A stretch of DNA of 64,000 nucleotides from positions 52,802,290-52,866,289 of the forward strand of contig NC_065541.1 in NCBI RefSeq assembly GCF_932294415.1, given 5' to 3'. Each line of letters starts with the position of its first letter. The first letter of the stretch is position 1. This DNA is from Quercus robur. Lineage: Eukaryota > Streptophyta > Magnoliopsida > Fagales > Fagaceae. This document shows positions 49,704-61,401 of this stretch, one piece after another. Position numbers and translations under genes: made by a program. The notes beneath the pieces were generated by a model. It saw nothing but the letters and a program-made list of their open reading frames with translations. It did not search any database and was not told the DNA's origin.

Positions 49704-52700
49704 TTTAATTTTGGATTGATTTGAAGATAAAAGTTTGGTTTAGCTTATTATTCTCTCTTAAAATTGGCAATGTTGAAATTTCATAGTTTAATAATCTTTT
49801 TTACTTGCACAAGCCTCCAGTTTTGTGGGATCTGAAAGAAGTGATTGATAGGCAACTTTGCCTTAATTTATTTTTTATTTTTATTTTTGGAGATTGATTC
49901 CGAAACTTGAACCGCCACTTGTTGTTTGGAAAGCACTTAACATCTCAAAAACCCTTTACTAAGGAAAAAGAAAGTTTTGCACTTTGGCTATTATGTGTTT
50001 TTATTATCCAAATAGTGAATAATTATACTTAACCAAATGTATTGGACTCAACGAAGTGGTGGAAGCAACCTAAGGTCTATTAGAAATTGTTTAGCATTTT
50101 GTATTTTGTAATTAGTTAGAATTAGTTAGTTTGTTAATGATATTTTCTTGGTTTTCTTGATTATTACTGGTACTTTCTTAGACTACCTCTGCTTTGTGAG
50201 GTAATTTATACACATCAGTCCAGCAAGAAATTTAGTTATTATCATACTTCCTCCATTTTTGACTTCTTCTTGTGGAGTATTGTGTTACCTATTTTGGCAC
50301 AAGGTAATGTTGGTTTTGAATGTACTTTTAGGCGGATGACAGGTCCAACAAGACGATCAGCAAAAGGAGGATGGACAGAGGAGGAGGTCTGTAGCTATAT
50401 TTTATTCTATGCTTTACAGCTTCTTATTGCATTATGGGATGAGTTAATTGAGATTAGATGTGTGGCTCTTTCTTCTAAATGATATTTGGCTGAACCATTC
50501 AGTTCTATGGGAATTGCATAGGTTAAATCTTGTTTTTGTTAGCTGTATGCATGCATTATGATGTATAGATGTGTGAGTGCATGTGCCTATATACCTTTAA
50601 CTTCTATTTTGGATAAAAATTAGTATTCTAATATAAAATGTTTTCACAGGCACTAGCTTATTATGCAGAGGTTCTTATTTATTTATTTTATTTTTAATAA
50701 TGAATTATCATTTGCTGAAGCATAAAGTTTATATGGAGAATGCCCCTTGTTTTCTTGTTAACAGGATAAAATATTAGCTTTTGCTGTCCAAAAGTTCAGT
50801 GGCAAAAACTGGAAAAAGATTGGTGAGTATCATCCCTTTCTGATAGTTGTTCTGAATTTCCTCTGGATAATGGTGATGAGAATAGAACTATAATATCTTT
50901 TGGCTTGAATTAATACTTAACCAAGACCTCTGGAACAGAAAAACATAGCCTTCCCATGCTTTGTCATTATTATTATTATTATTATTATTTTTGTAAATAT
51001 AAAAAAAGAATTAATCACTCAGAACTGTTATTCAATATTCTTTGCAGCCGAATGTGTCCCTGGTAGAAGTGACGTTCAGTGTCTGCATCGTTGGCAGAAA
51101 GTTCTCAATCCTGATCTCGTTAAAGGACCTTGGAGCAAGGAGGTGTGAATAAGATTCATATTAGTTCTCTTTCTTTCAAAAGGACCTGTATTTAAGTTTG
51201 TTTTCTTTGATTCTGATAACTTTTATTTGGGATTTCCAGGAAGATGATCTTATTTGTGAGCTGGTAGCAAAGCAGGGGAAAAAGAAATGGTGTGAGATAT
51301 CAAAATCCTTGCCAGGCCGGATAGGCAAGCAATGTAGAGAAAGGTAAGTGCAATCTGGTCAATAAGTACCAATTATCCTTTTTCTCTTTGATTGCTTTTA
51401 TCTATTCATTTAATATTAGGATTTAATAGCAAACCCCATGTGTTTATTTGCAGTAACAGCTTAGGTATCACCTATGGTTATTTTATATTTTTCTATTGAA
51501 AGGAAACCCCTTTATATTTCCCTTTACTATGGAAAGAGTATATAAATAAATCTAAGTGAACTACTATTTTTTCTTTCTTTGTTCAGGTGGCACAACCATT
51601 TAAATCCGGATATAAAAAAGACTGCATGGACCAAAGAAGAGGAGTCGATTCTCATTAATGCCCACCAAATGTATGGAAACAAGTGGGCTGAAATAGCAAA
51701 GTTGCTACCTGGAAGGTATCACTGCAGAACTTTTACTGTTTTACATGAAAACCAAAGACTTGAATTATTATATAAGGAGAAGGAAATTACAAACATCTGT
51801 CTCTCTCTACAAACATGAGATTTGGTGTGTACGTAATTGAAATGACCAGGTGTTGGTTATTCTCTTGCCATGCAGATAGTTTCTGGATAATTCAAATTAT
51901 TATTAGTATTTTTTATAAAGTTAATTGCTTGGTTAGGCACCTAGGCTAAACCTACATGAATTTTTTCTTAGAATCTGTATCCATTGAGTAATTGCTTATC
52001 TGATTTATTGTCTACTCCTTTCCTTCCATTTTTTTTTTTTTTTGGGGAGGGAGGTGTTTGACAATCAGTAATTGTCATCTCTAATCAATATTTGAGTTAA
52101 TCAGAAATTAATTATGTTAATAGTAAGTTGCTGTTTTGGGGCTTATGAGGTTATATCATTCTGTGTTTTTCACATGCGTGTTGGGAGATGCATCATGCAT
52201 GTTCTTGTTTTATAGGTAAAACTAAAATTTACCACCTATATTGTCCTTACATCTATGAGGATTAGTTTATTATTGGCTTGATATGATTCTTACAGAGAGC
52301 ATGCTGTATCAATTTGAGCTTAGCTTGATCAAGGCAATTATATGCAGGGCTAGTATTTAATCAGCTTTTAGCCTTTTTACCTGCACTAATGTTTTAGTCT
52401 ACCCTGTCAATCTAATGGACCATAAAATTGTAGTTACAATATACTTTGGGATATTATAGCATGCATATTGTTAGAGAGTCTTTTTTTTAAGTTGTAAATG
52501 AGGAACTTCTTGTGATTTAATATGTTATTTTTAAATGAACAGGACTGAAAATTCAATAAAAAATCATTGGAACTGTTCAGTTGCGAAGAAAGTAACAGTT
52601 TTATCTTCTGATTTGTACACTCGTGAAGCAAAGGCAGAAAGTAGAAAGCCTAAGGAGGTTAAACAAATTGATGATCAGAAAGTTAACTGGGAGGGAAGTG

Positions 52701-53632
52701 CAGATAATTGTTCACTAGATTTGGTTCTTGGAATTGCTCAGGGAAAGGATAGCGATTCAAAACTACCTAGAAAAAATGATAAAACAAAACTACCTAGAAC
52801 AATTTTTGATGATGGCAGTGCAGCTTCCCCCATTCATCAAGGAAATTTTCAAAAAATAATTCATGAGACTTCCGAAGCACTTTCTGGAACCTTGCAACTC
52901 TCTTTAAGTACACCATCAGATGTTCCTAGTTGTAATAAAACAACTAGTAATTTCCATCAAGGGCCAGCTTTTCCTGATTCTGGTAAGAGATTGTCTGAAT
53001 CTTTTTCTGAACCACAATACAATGTATTTTCTGGAGATTACTTTGAAAATGGGAATTCCAAATTGAGTGGCCAATTTAAAAATTCCCTTTCATATGGGAT
53101 GACGCCTGATTTTCATAAGGAAAATAAAGTTGTTGGAGCTGCTGAGGATACAATTCCTGGTCGCTTGTGCTATAGGCCACTCCAATGGAAGGATTTAAAT
53201 ATTCTTTTGAAAACTGACAGTTTTCCGGACACAGATAGTTATATCCAAACAACATCAAGTCCAACTTTGTTCCACACACCACCAACCCAGAATAAAGGAG
53301 TAAATGTTGATTGTAGCAGTCTAGATTCTATATTGAGGAGTGCTGCAAGGACTTTTAATACTCCATCTATCATAAGAAAACGAAGACTTCAAATTTCTGA
53401 GAAAATTGACAATGTCAATCACAATGACTATAACTCCAAAAATGGTGGAAGTCTCTCAAATGAGAAGCAACTTGTACTGCCTCCTCTGAAGTCTCAGAAG
53501 CTTGGAACATCTGTGGTAAAATCTATAGAAAAAAGCCTTGAACATGCATTTGATGCTGAGTGGGATTCTGCCAATATTGTTTCTAGAACTACGGTTGCAG
53601 ATGATTCATTTGGCGCCAATTGTGGTAAATAG
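49511..53632 (+). CDS. MYB3R: MYB3R transcription factor (R1R2R3-MYB), 543 aa, complete
   Basis: Seven exons: 49511-49611, 50332-50386, 50765-50822, 51048-51142, 51240-51343, 51587-51715 and 52543-53632. All junctions are GT-AG and phases agree. Three MYB repeats follow each other: R1 (about 47-96, GGWTEEEDKIL...NWKKIAECVPGR), R2 (about 98-148, KGPWSKEEDDL...RWHNHLNP) and R3 (about 151-199, KTAWTKEEESI...SIKNHWN). The regular Trp spacing is intact. The C-terminal part carries YRPLQWKDLNIL and LDSILRSAARTFNTPSIIRK, motifs I associate with plant MYB3Rs of the MYB3R3/5 kind. These factors bind MSA (AACGG) elements and control G2/M genes; some activate and some repress (family knowledge). Which subgroup this belongs to was not resolved. 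The 3-prime exon holds two-thirds of the protein. Confidence 0.92.
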
Positions 53633-54670
53633 GATTCATTGGATTGTTGCTGTCAGGAATTTAAGCTGCAATTTTGGTGGGTGACTTTTCCCAGGTTTGT
53701 ATAGTATTCCAAAAAAAAAGTAATTAGAAACATATCAATCTTCTGTTAAATGCAAACAATTTCTGTAAAAAAAAGAATTCTTGATTTCCTAATTGAAAGT
53801 TTTGCGTTTGTTAGCATAGTTTAGATTTTTAAATCTGTAGCAGATTGAACAAGGAGATTACAACATTTAGATATGAAGCAGGCCTGCTGATCAGACAAAA
53901 GAAATTAAATGTTACTTGAGTTGGTTGTCTAAAGAAAAATGGTTGGTTAAGTGGTTTCTTTCTTAACACCTGTTATAATAATTTATTTTATGCTCTCTTC
54001 TCTGCACTCTAATCCTAAATGATGTGCTTTGAGAACAAGAAGAGTGATATTTTGGCAGAAGATGAAATCATGGCTCATTTGAATGCATATGAATACTTGA
54101 AATCATACGAATACTAATAAGATGTTGATATTATTCAAGTATTTGCATATTTTGAAGAATGTGGTATTCAGAGAGGATAAACAAAATCACACTCACTACT
54201 AGTAATTTTAGACCGGTAATTTCCTGATGTTTTTAGCATGAGATGGATTTTTCCTTAATCCCCTCTCTCCCTTTTTTGTTTTTCTTTTTTGGGAGGTGGG
54301 GTGGCAAACTGACATGCATCAAATTTTTTCTGTATTGAAAATAATAAATTCACCAATATAAGTTTCCTTAAAGTATATGAATTATAACACAATCATACAC
54401 TGAACTAGAGGGATCCATATCCATATTATCACCAAGAAAAAAGGAAAACCATGAATTTGCGACCAAACAAAGGCAAGAAGACAAAGTAACTTCATATCCA
54501 TAGATAGTGAGTATTTATAAACTTATGATTAAAAAAAAAAAAAAAAAAAAAAGTTGCACAGAAGAGTAATTGCTTTGCTCCCAACACAGAAAAGCATATA
54601 AAACTTCTAAATCTTTGTGGTAACTCCAATCCCCCTTCAATATGATAAAACCATCAGTATAAATTAATAT
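53633..54670. other. 3' UTR of MYB3R and intergenic spacer
   Basis: No gene is seen. A 22-bp A-run (about 54530-54552) lies just before the Tat element. The five bases before the element, AATAT (54666-54670), would be its left target duplication; the right one is outside the window. Confidence 0.45.
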
Positions 54671-55531
54671 TGTGGGGACTATGGCCCAAAATAACAGGTT
54701 GGGCCTTGGACCCGTCCAAGGACACCAACCCATCCGAGGAGTCAACATGGCTCAAACAATCCATATTCATACATCAGTGGGAACAGAGAAAACATGTCCG
54801 AGGAGGAATTTCTCCTCGGACACTGAAAATTTGGAGCGAAAGTACATTCTAGCCACTGAAGCCCCTCTCCTAAATACGTGAAAAGGAAGGAAACACGAAA
54901 TATCCAAACAAAGGCTGCCGAGGAGGAATTTCTCCTCGGACACTGAAAATTTGGAGCGAAAGTACATTCCAGCCACTGAAGCCCCTCTCCTAAATACGTG
55001 AAAAGGAAGGAAACACGAAATATCCAAACAAAGGCTGCCACCGCCACATTGAATACACTACAGCTACTCTCCTGGCCGCATTAATGTGGAGAAGACCCCT
55101 GAACAGTGCTACCTTGGCTACCGCAACTCACAAAGAACTGAAAGAGGTGTCTGATGGAACAGGTGCTCAAGTGGGGGTTTAGATGATCGACAAGTGTAAA
55201 GCTCAGATGATAAGAAAATGCCTATATAATGTGTAGAAGTCCCTGTAAGAGGGTGCGTGGAAAAAAGAAAGGAAAAGACTGTAGCATGCAAAGGAATCCT
55301 GCTGCACTAACCTGTATCCATAAACCAAGTTTTAGCTATATCATTTCGGGTGATCTTTCAGTACAATGACTTTTGTTCTCGCTCGTGTGTTCCCTTACCC
55401 CATGCAATATTCCGTTTAAACTTACTTAAACCTGGTTCTTTAATCCATACTCTACAAGAATTCATTGTGTTGGACTTTTTGGACCAAGACTTTAAATAAT
55501 AAGGATTTGGCCACCAAACTGTTCCCTTACA
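54671..55531 (+). repeat. 5' LTR of the Tat element (861 bp)
   Basis: It begins TGTGGGGACT and ends CCCTTACA (TG...CA). It includes two near-identical 120-bp units (54798-54917 and 54918-55037) and a TATA-like CCTATATAAT at 55221-55230. Start and end match the solo LTR at 3628-4348. Confidence 0.88.
54798..55037. repeat. 120-bp tandem duplication inside the 5' LTR
   Basis: Two 120-bp units follow head to tail ('ccgaggaggaatttctcctc' opens the first), differing at one noticed base (tacattct versus tacattcc). The near identity means the duplication is much younger than the element's many coding lesions, or has been kept alike by conversion. Confidence 0.9.
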
Positions 55532-55533
55532 AT

Positions 55534-55551
55534 TGGCGCCGTTTGTGGGGA
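55534..55551 (+). other. Primer binding site, tRNA-Asp-like
   Basis: TGGCGCCGTTTGTGGGGA lies 2 bp after the LTR. It matches the complement of the plant tRNA-Asp 3' end at 15 of 18 positions by my comparison; the first ten bases are perfect. It would prime minus-strand synthesis. Confidence 0.65.
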
Positions 55552-55584
55552 GAACTTAAGTGTTAATAAGTACGACGGTTAAGC

Positions 55585-57118
55585 ATGGCAGGATTAGGTC
55601 CACACCAAGGGAATCCCTACCAAGCTGACCCTCAGCAGACAGAACCTATTGCGTCTCAGCGGCAAAATAATCCTCCCAATCCCGGGACAAATCCAAGCAA
55701 TGGAAGAAATCATGAGGGAAGCGTACATACTGCCCAGATGAGCCAAAGCCACACCCAAATAGGTAGTCGCATATCCCGAAGGTGAAACAACTATCAAGCC
55801 ATGCAGCGAGAGATAGATGACCTGAAAAGAAAGTTGCACCGTGCACAGCAAAGGCGATCCCCCTCCAGCTCAAATACGTCCACTAACGAGGGGGAGGATG
55901 TCAGTTACAAACAGAGGTCAAGAACTCCTCCAAGTGAAACCTTTTCTTGCGAGAAGGAGTTGTGCCCTGAACAGAGGTATGAGAGCCCATCTAGTAAAGG
56001 TTTGAGTAATGATGCCAAGAACAAGGCATTGGATCAGATCTCCAGATCACCCTTCGTGCACAGAATAGAGGGGGCTAAATTACCTCGGTGCTTCAATCAA
56101 CCTACTTTTGCCATCTACAACGGCCGAGCAGACCCTGTGGAGCACGTGAGTCAGTTTAACCAGAGAATGGCTATCCACTCCCAGAATGAGGCTTTGATGT
56201 ACAAAGTTTTTCCATCCAGCCTGGGGCCGATGGCGATGAGATGGTTCAACAACTTGAAGACAAATTCTATAGGTTCCTATAAGCAGCTCACTCAGGCTTT
56301 TTGCTCTCGCTTTATAACAAACAGCAGGGTCCATCGACCCCTAAGTTCATTATTATCCTTATCTATGCACAAGGGAGAAACCCTAAAGGCGTATTTGGAT
56401 AGGTATTGGGAGATGTATAATGAGATGGATGAAAACCACGAGCATGTTCAAAAGTGGTCTCCCCACTGAGCACGGCTTAAGGAAATCTCTAACTGGTAAA
56501 CCTGTTACCAATGTTCATCAATTGATGGATAGGATTAACAAGTACAAAAGAGTGGAAGAAGACCAGCTACAGGGAAAGGGAAAGGAGAAAATCGTTCCCC
56601 CCAAAGGGAATGATTACAGGTCGGAATGATACAACAATAACCAGTCGAGGAAGGATTTCTCGAGACAGGCTGGACAAACCAATGTGCAAACGGTTAATAC
56701 TGTATTCAGAGAGCCAGTACAACAAGTTCTGGAGAAAGTCAAGAACGAACCTTTCTTCAGATGGTCAGGTAAAATGGTTGGGGACCCCTCTAAGCGCAAG
56801 CAGAACCTGTATTGTCATTATTATCAAGACCACGGACATACCACTGAGAATTGCAGGAATCTATGGAATCACTTAGATCAGCTGGTCCGAGAAGGAAAGT
56901 TACGTCATTTTTTACATCCCTCTAGCAGTCATCTGGGCCAAGCAATACAAGAGCTTCGGAAAGATGTATCTTTGAGACATCCACAGGGACGATACACGTC
57001 ATCCTCGCTATCCCAGGATGAACCGGCTCTTTTCCTTCTAGGGTGCTGTTCGTGGCTCGACTCCCTGCCGAGGACAGGGAAAGGGAGTCTAAAAGATCTA
57101 AAAAGGGAAACTCATTGA
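55585..57118 (+). pseudogene. Tat element gag (broken)
   Basis: The frame opens MAGLGPHQGNPY at 55585 and hits TGA at 55783. It continues in the same frame (55801-56469) with a Retrotrans_gag-type core (PVEHVSQFNQRM, MRWFNNLKTNSIGSYKQL, FCSRFITN). After a frameshift it resumes at 56420-56629 and 56684-57118, including a knuckle-like CHYYQDHGHTTENC. Gag forms the particle around the RNA. At least two stops and one frameshift prevent a full product. Confidence 0.8.
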
Positions 57119-58965
57119 TATTGGGGTTCTCGGACGAGGATAAGAGGGGAACTATCCAACCTCACGACGATACTTTAGTGGTCACGCTGAGGATTGGAGG
57201 TTTCGACGTGAAGAGGGGACTAGTAGATCCGGGAACTGCAGTGGAAGTAATGTATCTTGATCTGTACAAGGGGCTGAACTTAAGGCCCGAGGATTTAACG
57301 GCTTATAACTCTCCCCTTATAAGTTTTGAGGGAAAGACTGTTGTACCAAAAGGACAAATCAGATTACCCATATAGACCGGATCAGTGGTGGTGGAGGTAG
57401 ATTTTATCGTGGTCGATGCCTACTCGCCCTACACAACAATAGTAGCCAGACCATGGCTCCATGCCCTAGAAGCCGTATCTTCTACACTTCACCAAAAGGT
57501 AAAATACCCGTCTAGAGGCCAAGTGGAAGAAATTCGTGGAGATCAAGCCATGGCTAGGTAATGCATGGTAGCCGCCATCTCACGTCGGTCCAATGTCGAG
57601 TCCTCGGCTTCTAAGAACTTATAGCAATCAACCACCTCGACAGCTCAAGTCATCAGACTAGCTGAGGAGATAAAATGTGAAAGTTTAGAAAGGTTTACCG
57701 TTGACAATAACCCAGAAACATTTTTCCAAGTCAGCTCGGAGTTACCTCTTCAAGAAAAAGAAGAACTGGTCGGGTTTCTGAGAAAGAATGTTGATATATT
57801 TGCATGGGACGCCTACGATGCCCCGGGGGTTGACCCTAGTCTCATTTGTCACCACCTAAATGTTAACCCTTCTTCTATTCCAAAGAAGCAGCCACCCTGG
57901 CACCCTTCGAGAGAACATGCCGGTGCTGTTAGGGATGAAGTGATGAAGCTAAAAAAGGCAGGGGCTATCAAAGAAGTCTTTTATCCCAAATGGCTGGCAA
58001 ATACAATGGCGGTAAGAAAGAAGACGGGGAAGTGGCGAGTCTGCGTAGACTTCACAGACTTAAACAAGGCGTGCCCAAAAGACCTATTCCCATTGCCTTG
58101 AATAGACCGACTGGTAGATGCTATTATAGGCCACCCCCGAATGAGCTTCCTGGATGCCTTCTAGTGTTATCATCATATACCACTAGGATTAGAAGATCAG
58201 GAGAAAACGGCGTTCATGACACTCTTTGGAAACTACTACTACAAGGTGATGCCTTTCGGATTAAAGAATGCAAGATTAACCTACCAAAGGATGATGACTA
58301 GAATGTTCAAACCCCAACTAGGCAAGGTTATTGAGGTCTACATAAACGATATGGTAGTAAAAAGTAAAGTGGCATCCGAGCACATGAAAGACCTTGATGT
58401 CATTTTTAGCATCTTGGGAGCATAGGCTGCGCCTTAACGCTTCTAAGTGTTCATTTGGGGTCAGGTCTGGAAAATTCCTAGGCTACATGGTAACTCATAA
58501 AGGAATAGAGGTGAGCTCGAACCAAATCAAAGCGATTAATAGCCTACAAGCTCCTTGGTACCCTATGATCGCAGCATTGAATCGGTTTATCTCACGATCT
58601 GTAGACCGATGCCGACCTTTCTACCTCTTGATGAATAAGTGGAAAGGGTCTGAGTGGTCGGAGGATTATGTTCTAGCTTTTCAGCAACTTAAAGAATACC
58701 TGTCACGACCGCCCATCATGTCTAGCCCTGAAGCCGATGAGGTTCTGTTCGCATACATAGCAGTAGCCTCTCATGCTATAAGCTTAGTATTGATATGGGT
58801 TGATAATGGGATACAACGACTAGTATACTACATAAGTAAATCGTTGCATGAAGCTGAAGTGCGCTACTTACCATTGGAAAAAGCAATTCTTGCAGTAGTG
58901 AAAACTTCCCCATTACTTTCAGGCACACACTGTCATTGTCCTAACCCAACTTTCCCTTCGATCAG
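57119..58965 (+). pseudogene. Tat element protease, RT and first RNase H (broken)
   Basis: The protease is recognised by LRIGGFDVKRGLVDPGTAVE, then a TAG at 57373. RT follows: WLANTMAVRKKTGKWRVCVD, FTDLNKACPKD, MPFGLKNARLTYQRMM, and the catalytic box EVYINDMVVKS, where YxDD has become YIND, losing the first Asp. Stops occur near 57561, 57620, 58100 and 58164, and reading frames change several times. The first RNase H (58590-58930) lacks the usual TDAS (VASHA here). In the Tat lineage this domain is commonly degenerate (family knowledge). Confidence 0.85.
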
Positions 58966-59132
58966 TGCTCCGAAGCGCCGATTACACAGGAAGAATCACC
59001 ATGTGGAATATGCTTTTAGGGGCTTTCGATATTAAATATATGCCTAGGACCTCTGTCAAGGGTTAAGTTCTCGCGGATCTAGCCGCTGAATTCGTTGAAC
59101 CCTCTGTAAAAGCAATAGTCGAGGAGGAAATC

Positions 59133-59714
59133 ATGGATGGAAAATCGATTGGCACAATCTCGGCACAAGCAAGCTCGCGATGGAAAGTCTATGTGGACGG
59201 CACGGCCAACCAAAAAGGATCAGGAATAGGGCTAGTTCTAATATCGCCCGAAAGGATTACCATTGAAAAATTATTAAGACTTGGGTTTTCGGCTACGAAC
59301 AATGAAGCCGAGTACGAGGTCTTACTCCAAGGAATGATCATAGTGCAAAAAATGGGCGGAAAGGTAGTAGAAGCGTTCTCGGACTCCAGACTTGTAGTAG
59401 GCCAATTAATAGGTGAGTTGGAAGCTAGAGATGCAAGAATGCAGGAGTACCTTGGTCAAGTCAACTGCCTGCAATCAGGCTTTAAATCTTTTAATTTGAC
59501 GCATGTTTCTAGAAGTGGGAACACACATGCGGATTCACTGGCCACCCTTGCCACGTCTTCTACGCAGGATCCACCGCGAATGATCCTTGTTGAGGATTTA
59601 TACAAAATAGGTACCCTTGAAAGGGATACAATTCGGATCCATCAAATCAAAAGGAATCTAAACTGGATGGATCCTATAGTGAGGTTCCTCAAAGATGATG
59701 TATTACCTGAGTGA
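59133..59714 (+). pseudogene. Archaeal-type RNase H (aRNH) of the Tat element
   Basis: A 193-codon open frame carries the four expected acidic positions: YVDGTANQKGSG, NNEAEYEVLLQG, FSDSRLVVGQL and NTHADSLATLA. This second RNase H was acquired by Tat-lineage elements and takes over removal of the RNA template (established). Of all the domains here it is the best preserved, while the neighbouring RT is dead. The frame ends TGA at 59712. Confidence 0.85.
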
Positions 59715-60923
59715 AAACTGGAGGCTAAGAAGATACGGAGGAATGCTCCTTGGTTTTGGTTGTCAAAGGAATACAAGCTATACAAGCGTTCCTATTTTGG
59801 GCCGTATCTACTATGCATACACCCAGAGAAATCCGAGTCCCTACTTGAGGAGCTGTATAAGGGAATTTGTGGGAGCCAGACAGGAGGAAGGTCGCTAGCT
59901 CACAAAGCACTCACCCAAGGGTACTGGTGGCCGAACATGCAGAGAAAGGCCTAAGAATATGCAAAGAAGTGTGATCAATGCCAGAGGTTTGCTCTAAATA
60001 TCCACCAGCTAGGGGGAGTCCTTAACCCCCTCTCTAGTCCTTGGCCGTTCGCTTAGTGGGGTCTTGATATTGTCAGCCCTTTCCCGAAAGCTATAGGGAA
60101 TAAGCGATACTTAATAGTCGGCACTGATTATTTCACCAAATGAGTAGAGGCTGAACCTTTAGCCAACATCAGGGACGTGGATACAAAGAAGTTCATTTGG
60201 AAAAACATCATTACGCGCTTTGGAACCCCTCACACCCTCATCTCGGACAATAGTCTTCAATTTGATAGTAAAACCTTTAGGAAATACTGTCGCGATTTTG
60301 GGATCACGAACCGATATTCCACTCCCGCCTACCCCCAAGGAAATGGGCAAGTTGAGGCCATGAACAAAGTCATAGTGGGCGGGCTGAAAAAGAGGTTGGA
60401 TGATGCAAAGGGAAGATGGGTGGAAGAGTTGCCATACGTCTTATGGACGTACCGAATGACGCCGCGACAGTCAACAGGAGAAACTCCTTTTTCAATGACT
60501 TATGGAGCCGAAGCTGTGCTCTCCCTCGAAGCTAGCTTCCCCACATTGAAATCCAGCACCTTTACCCCAAGAAATAATGACGAATTACTAGAGAGAAGTC
60601 TAGATTTAGTTGAGGAGAAAAGAGAAAAAGCAATGATCCAAATGGCCTATTACCACCAAAAGTTAAAGCAGGGGTACGATATTAATGTAAAGTTATGACC
60701 CCTAAGTCTAGGCGACCTCGTGAAGAGAAAAATTTTTGGCAGCACCAAGAAACCTTCCTGGGGCAAGCTGGGACCCAACTGGGAAGGACAGTATCGCATT
60801 ACCTCTGTGGCAGGAATAGGTGCTTATTATCTGGAAGGTATTATTATTAATGAAAACAGCTATGCCTACGTTTTGTCCTGTGATCATCGTGTATTTATTG
60901 ACCACAGACTTAGGGAAAATTAA
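59715..60923 (+). pseudogene. Tat element integrase (broken)
   Basis: The zinc-binding region shows GRSLAHKALTQGYWWPNMQ and a CDQC pair; one expected His is Gln (GSQTGG). The catalytic core retains DIVSPFPKA, TLISDNSLQFDS and GQVEAMNKV, the DDE pattern. Stops at about 59952, 60054, 60141 and 60696 interrupt it. A C-terminal chromodomain-like part was not recognised; KLGPNWEGQYRITSVAG is the usual end module. Integrase would insert the cDNA. Confidence 0.85.
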
Positions 60924-61105
60924 CAACTTATGGTATCTATTCAAGTTTTAAACAGAACCTAAGTCCTGCATGACTCCTCGGACCACGAACTTAGGGGAAA
61001 TTAACAACTTATGACATCTATCCAAGTTTTAAACAGAACCTAAGTCCTGCATGGCTCCTCGAACCACAGACTTAGGGGAAATTAACAACTTATGGCATCT
61101 ATCCC
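60900..61105 (+). repeat. 81-bp tandem repeat at the 3' end of pol
   Basis: About 2.5 units with period 81 bp ('cttaggggaaattaacaact' recurs at 60910, 60991 and 61072). The first unit includes the last codons of pol (DHRLREN). Tandem repeats in this position are known in Tat/Ogre elements and can seed satellites (established knowledge). Confidence 0.85.
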
Positions 61106-61401
61106 GTTGTAAGGTACATTCATAGTCAGGCGTGATAACATTTATTGCTCTAAGTTCATTACACAGTTTTGTTTCTTCTCATTTACTTATATTGGTATGA
61201 TTGCAAACATCAACTAAAGAAACAATAACATTAGCTCGAAACAATATAATAAAACTCTATCAACATCAATCATGAGAAATGAAGAAAGAAGCGTTTGTAT
61301 TGATAACCAAAAATAATACAAAAGATATGCAAAAAGCCAAAAAGCGATACAGGCTTCGTCCAAGACAAAAATATTACATTAAACAGAAAGGACCCTAGGA
61401 A
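61106..61401. other. Spacer of the Tat element
   Basis: AT-rich, between the tandem repeats and the end of the antisense ORF. Nothing is recognised in it. Confidence 0.5.

Noticed and set aside
53076..53285. Minus-strand frame within the last MYB3R exon
   Set aside because: It is the shadow of the MYB3R coding strand.
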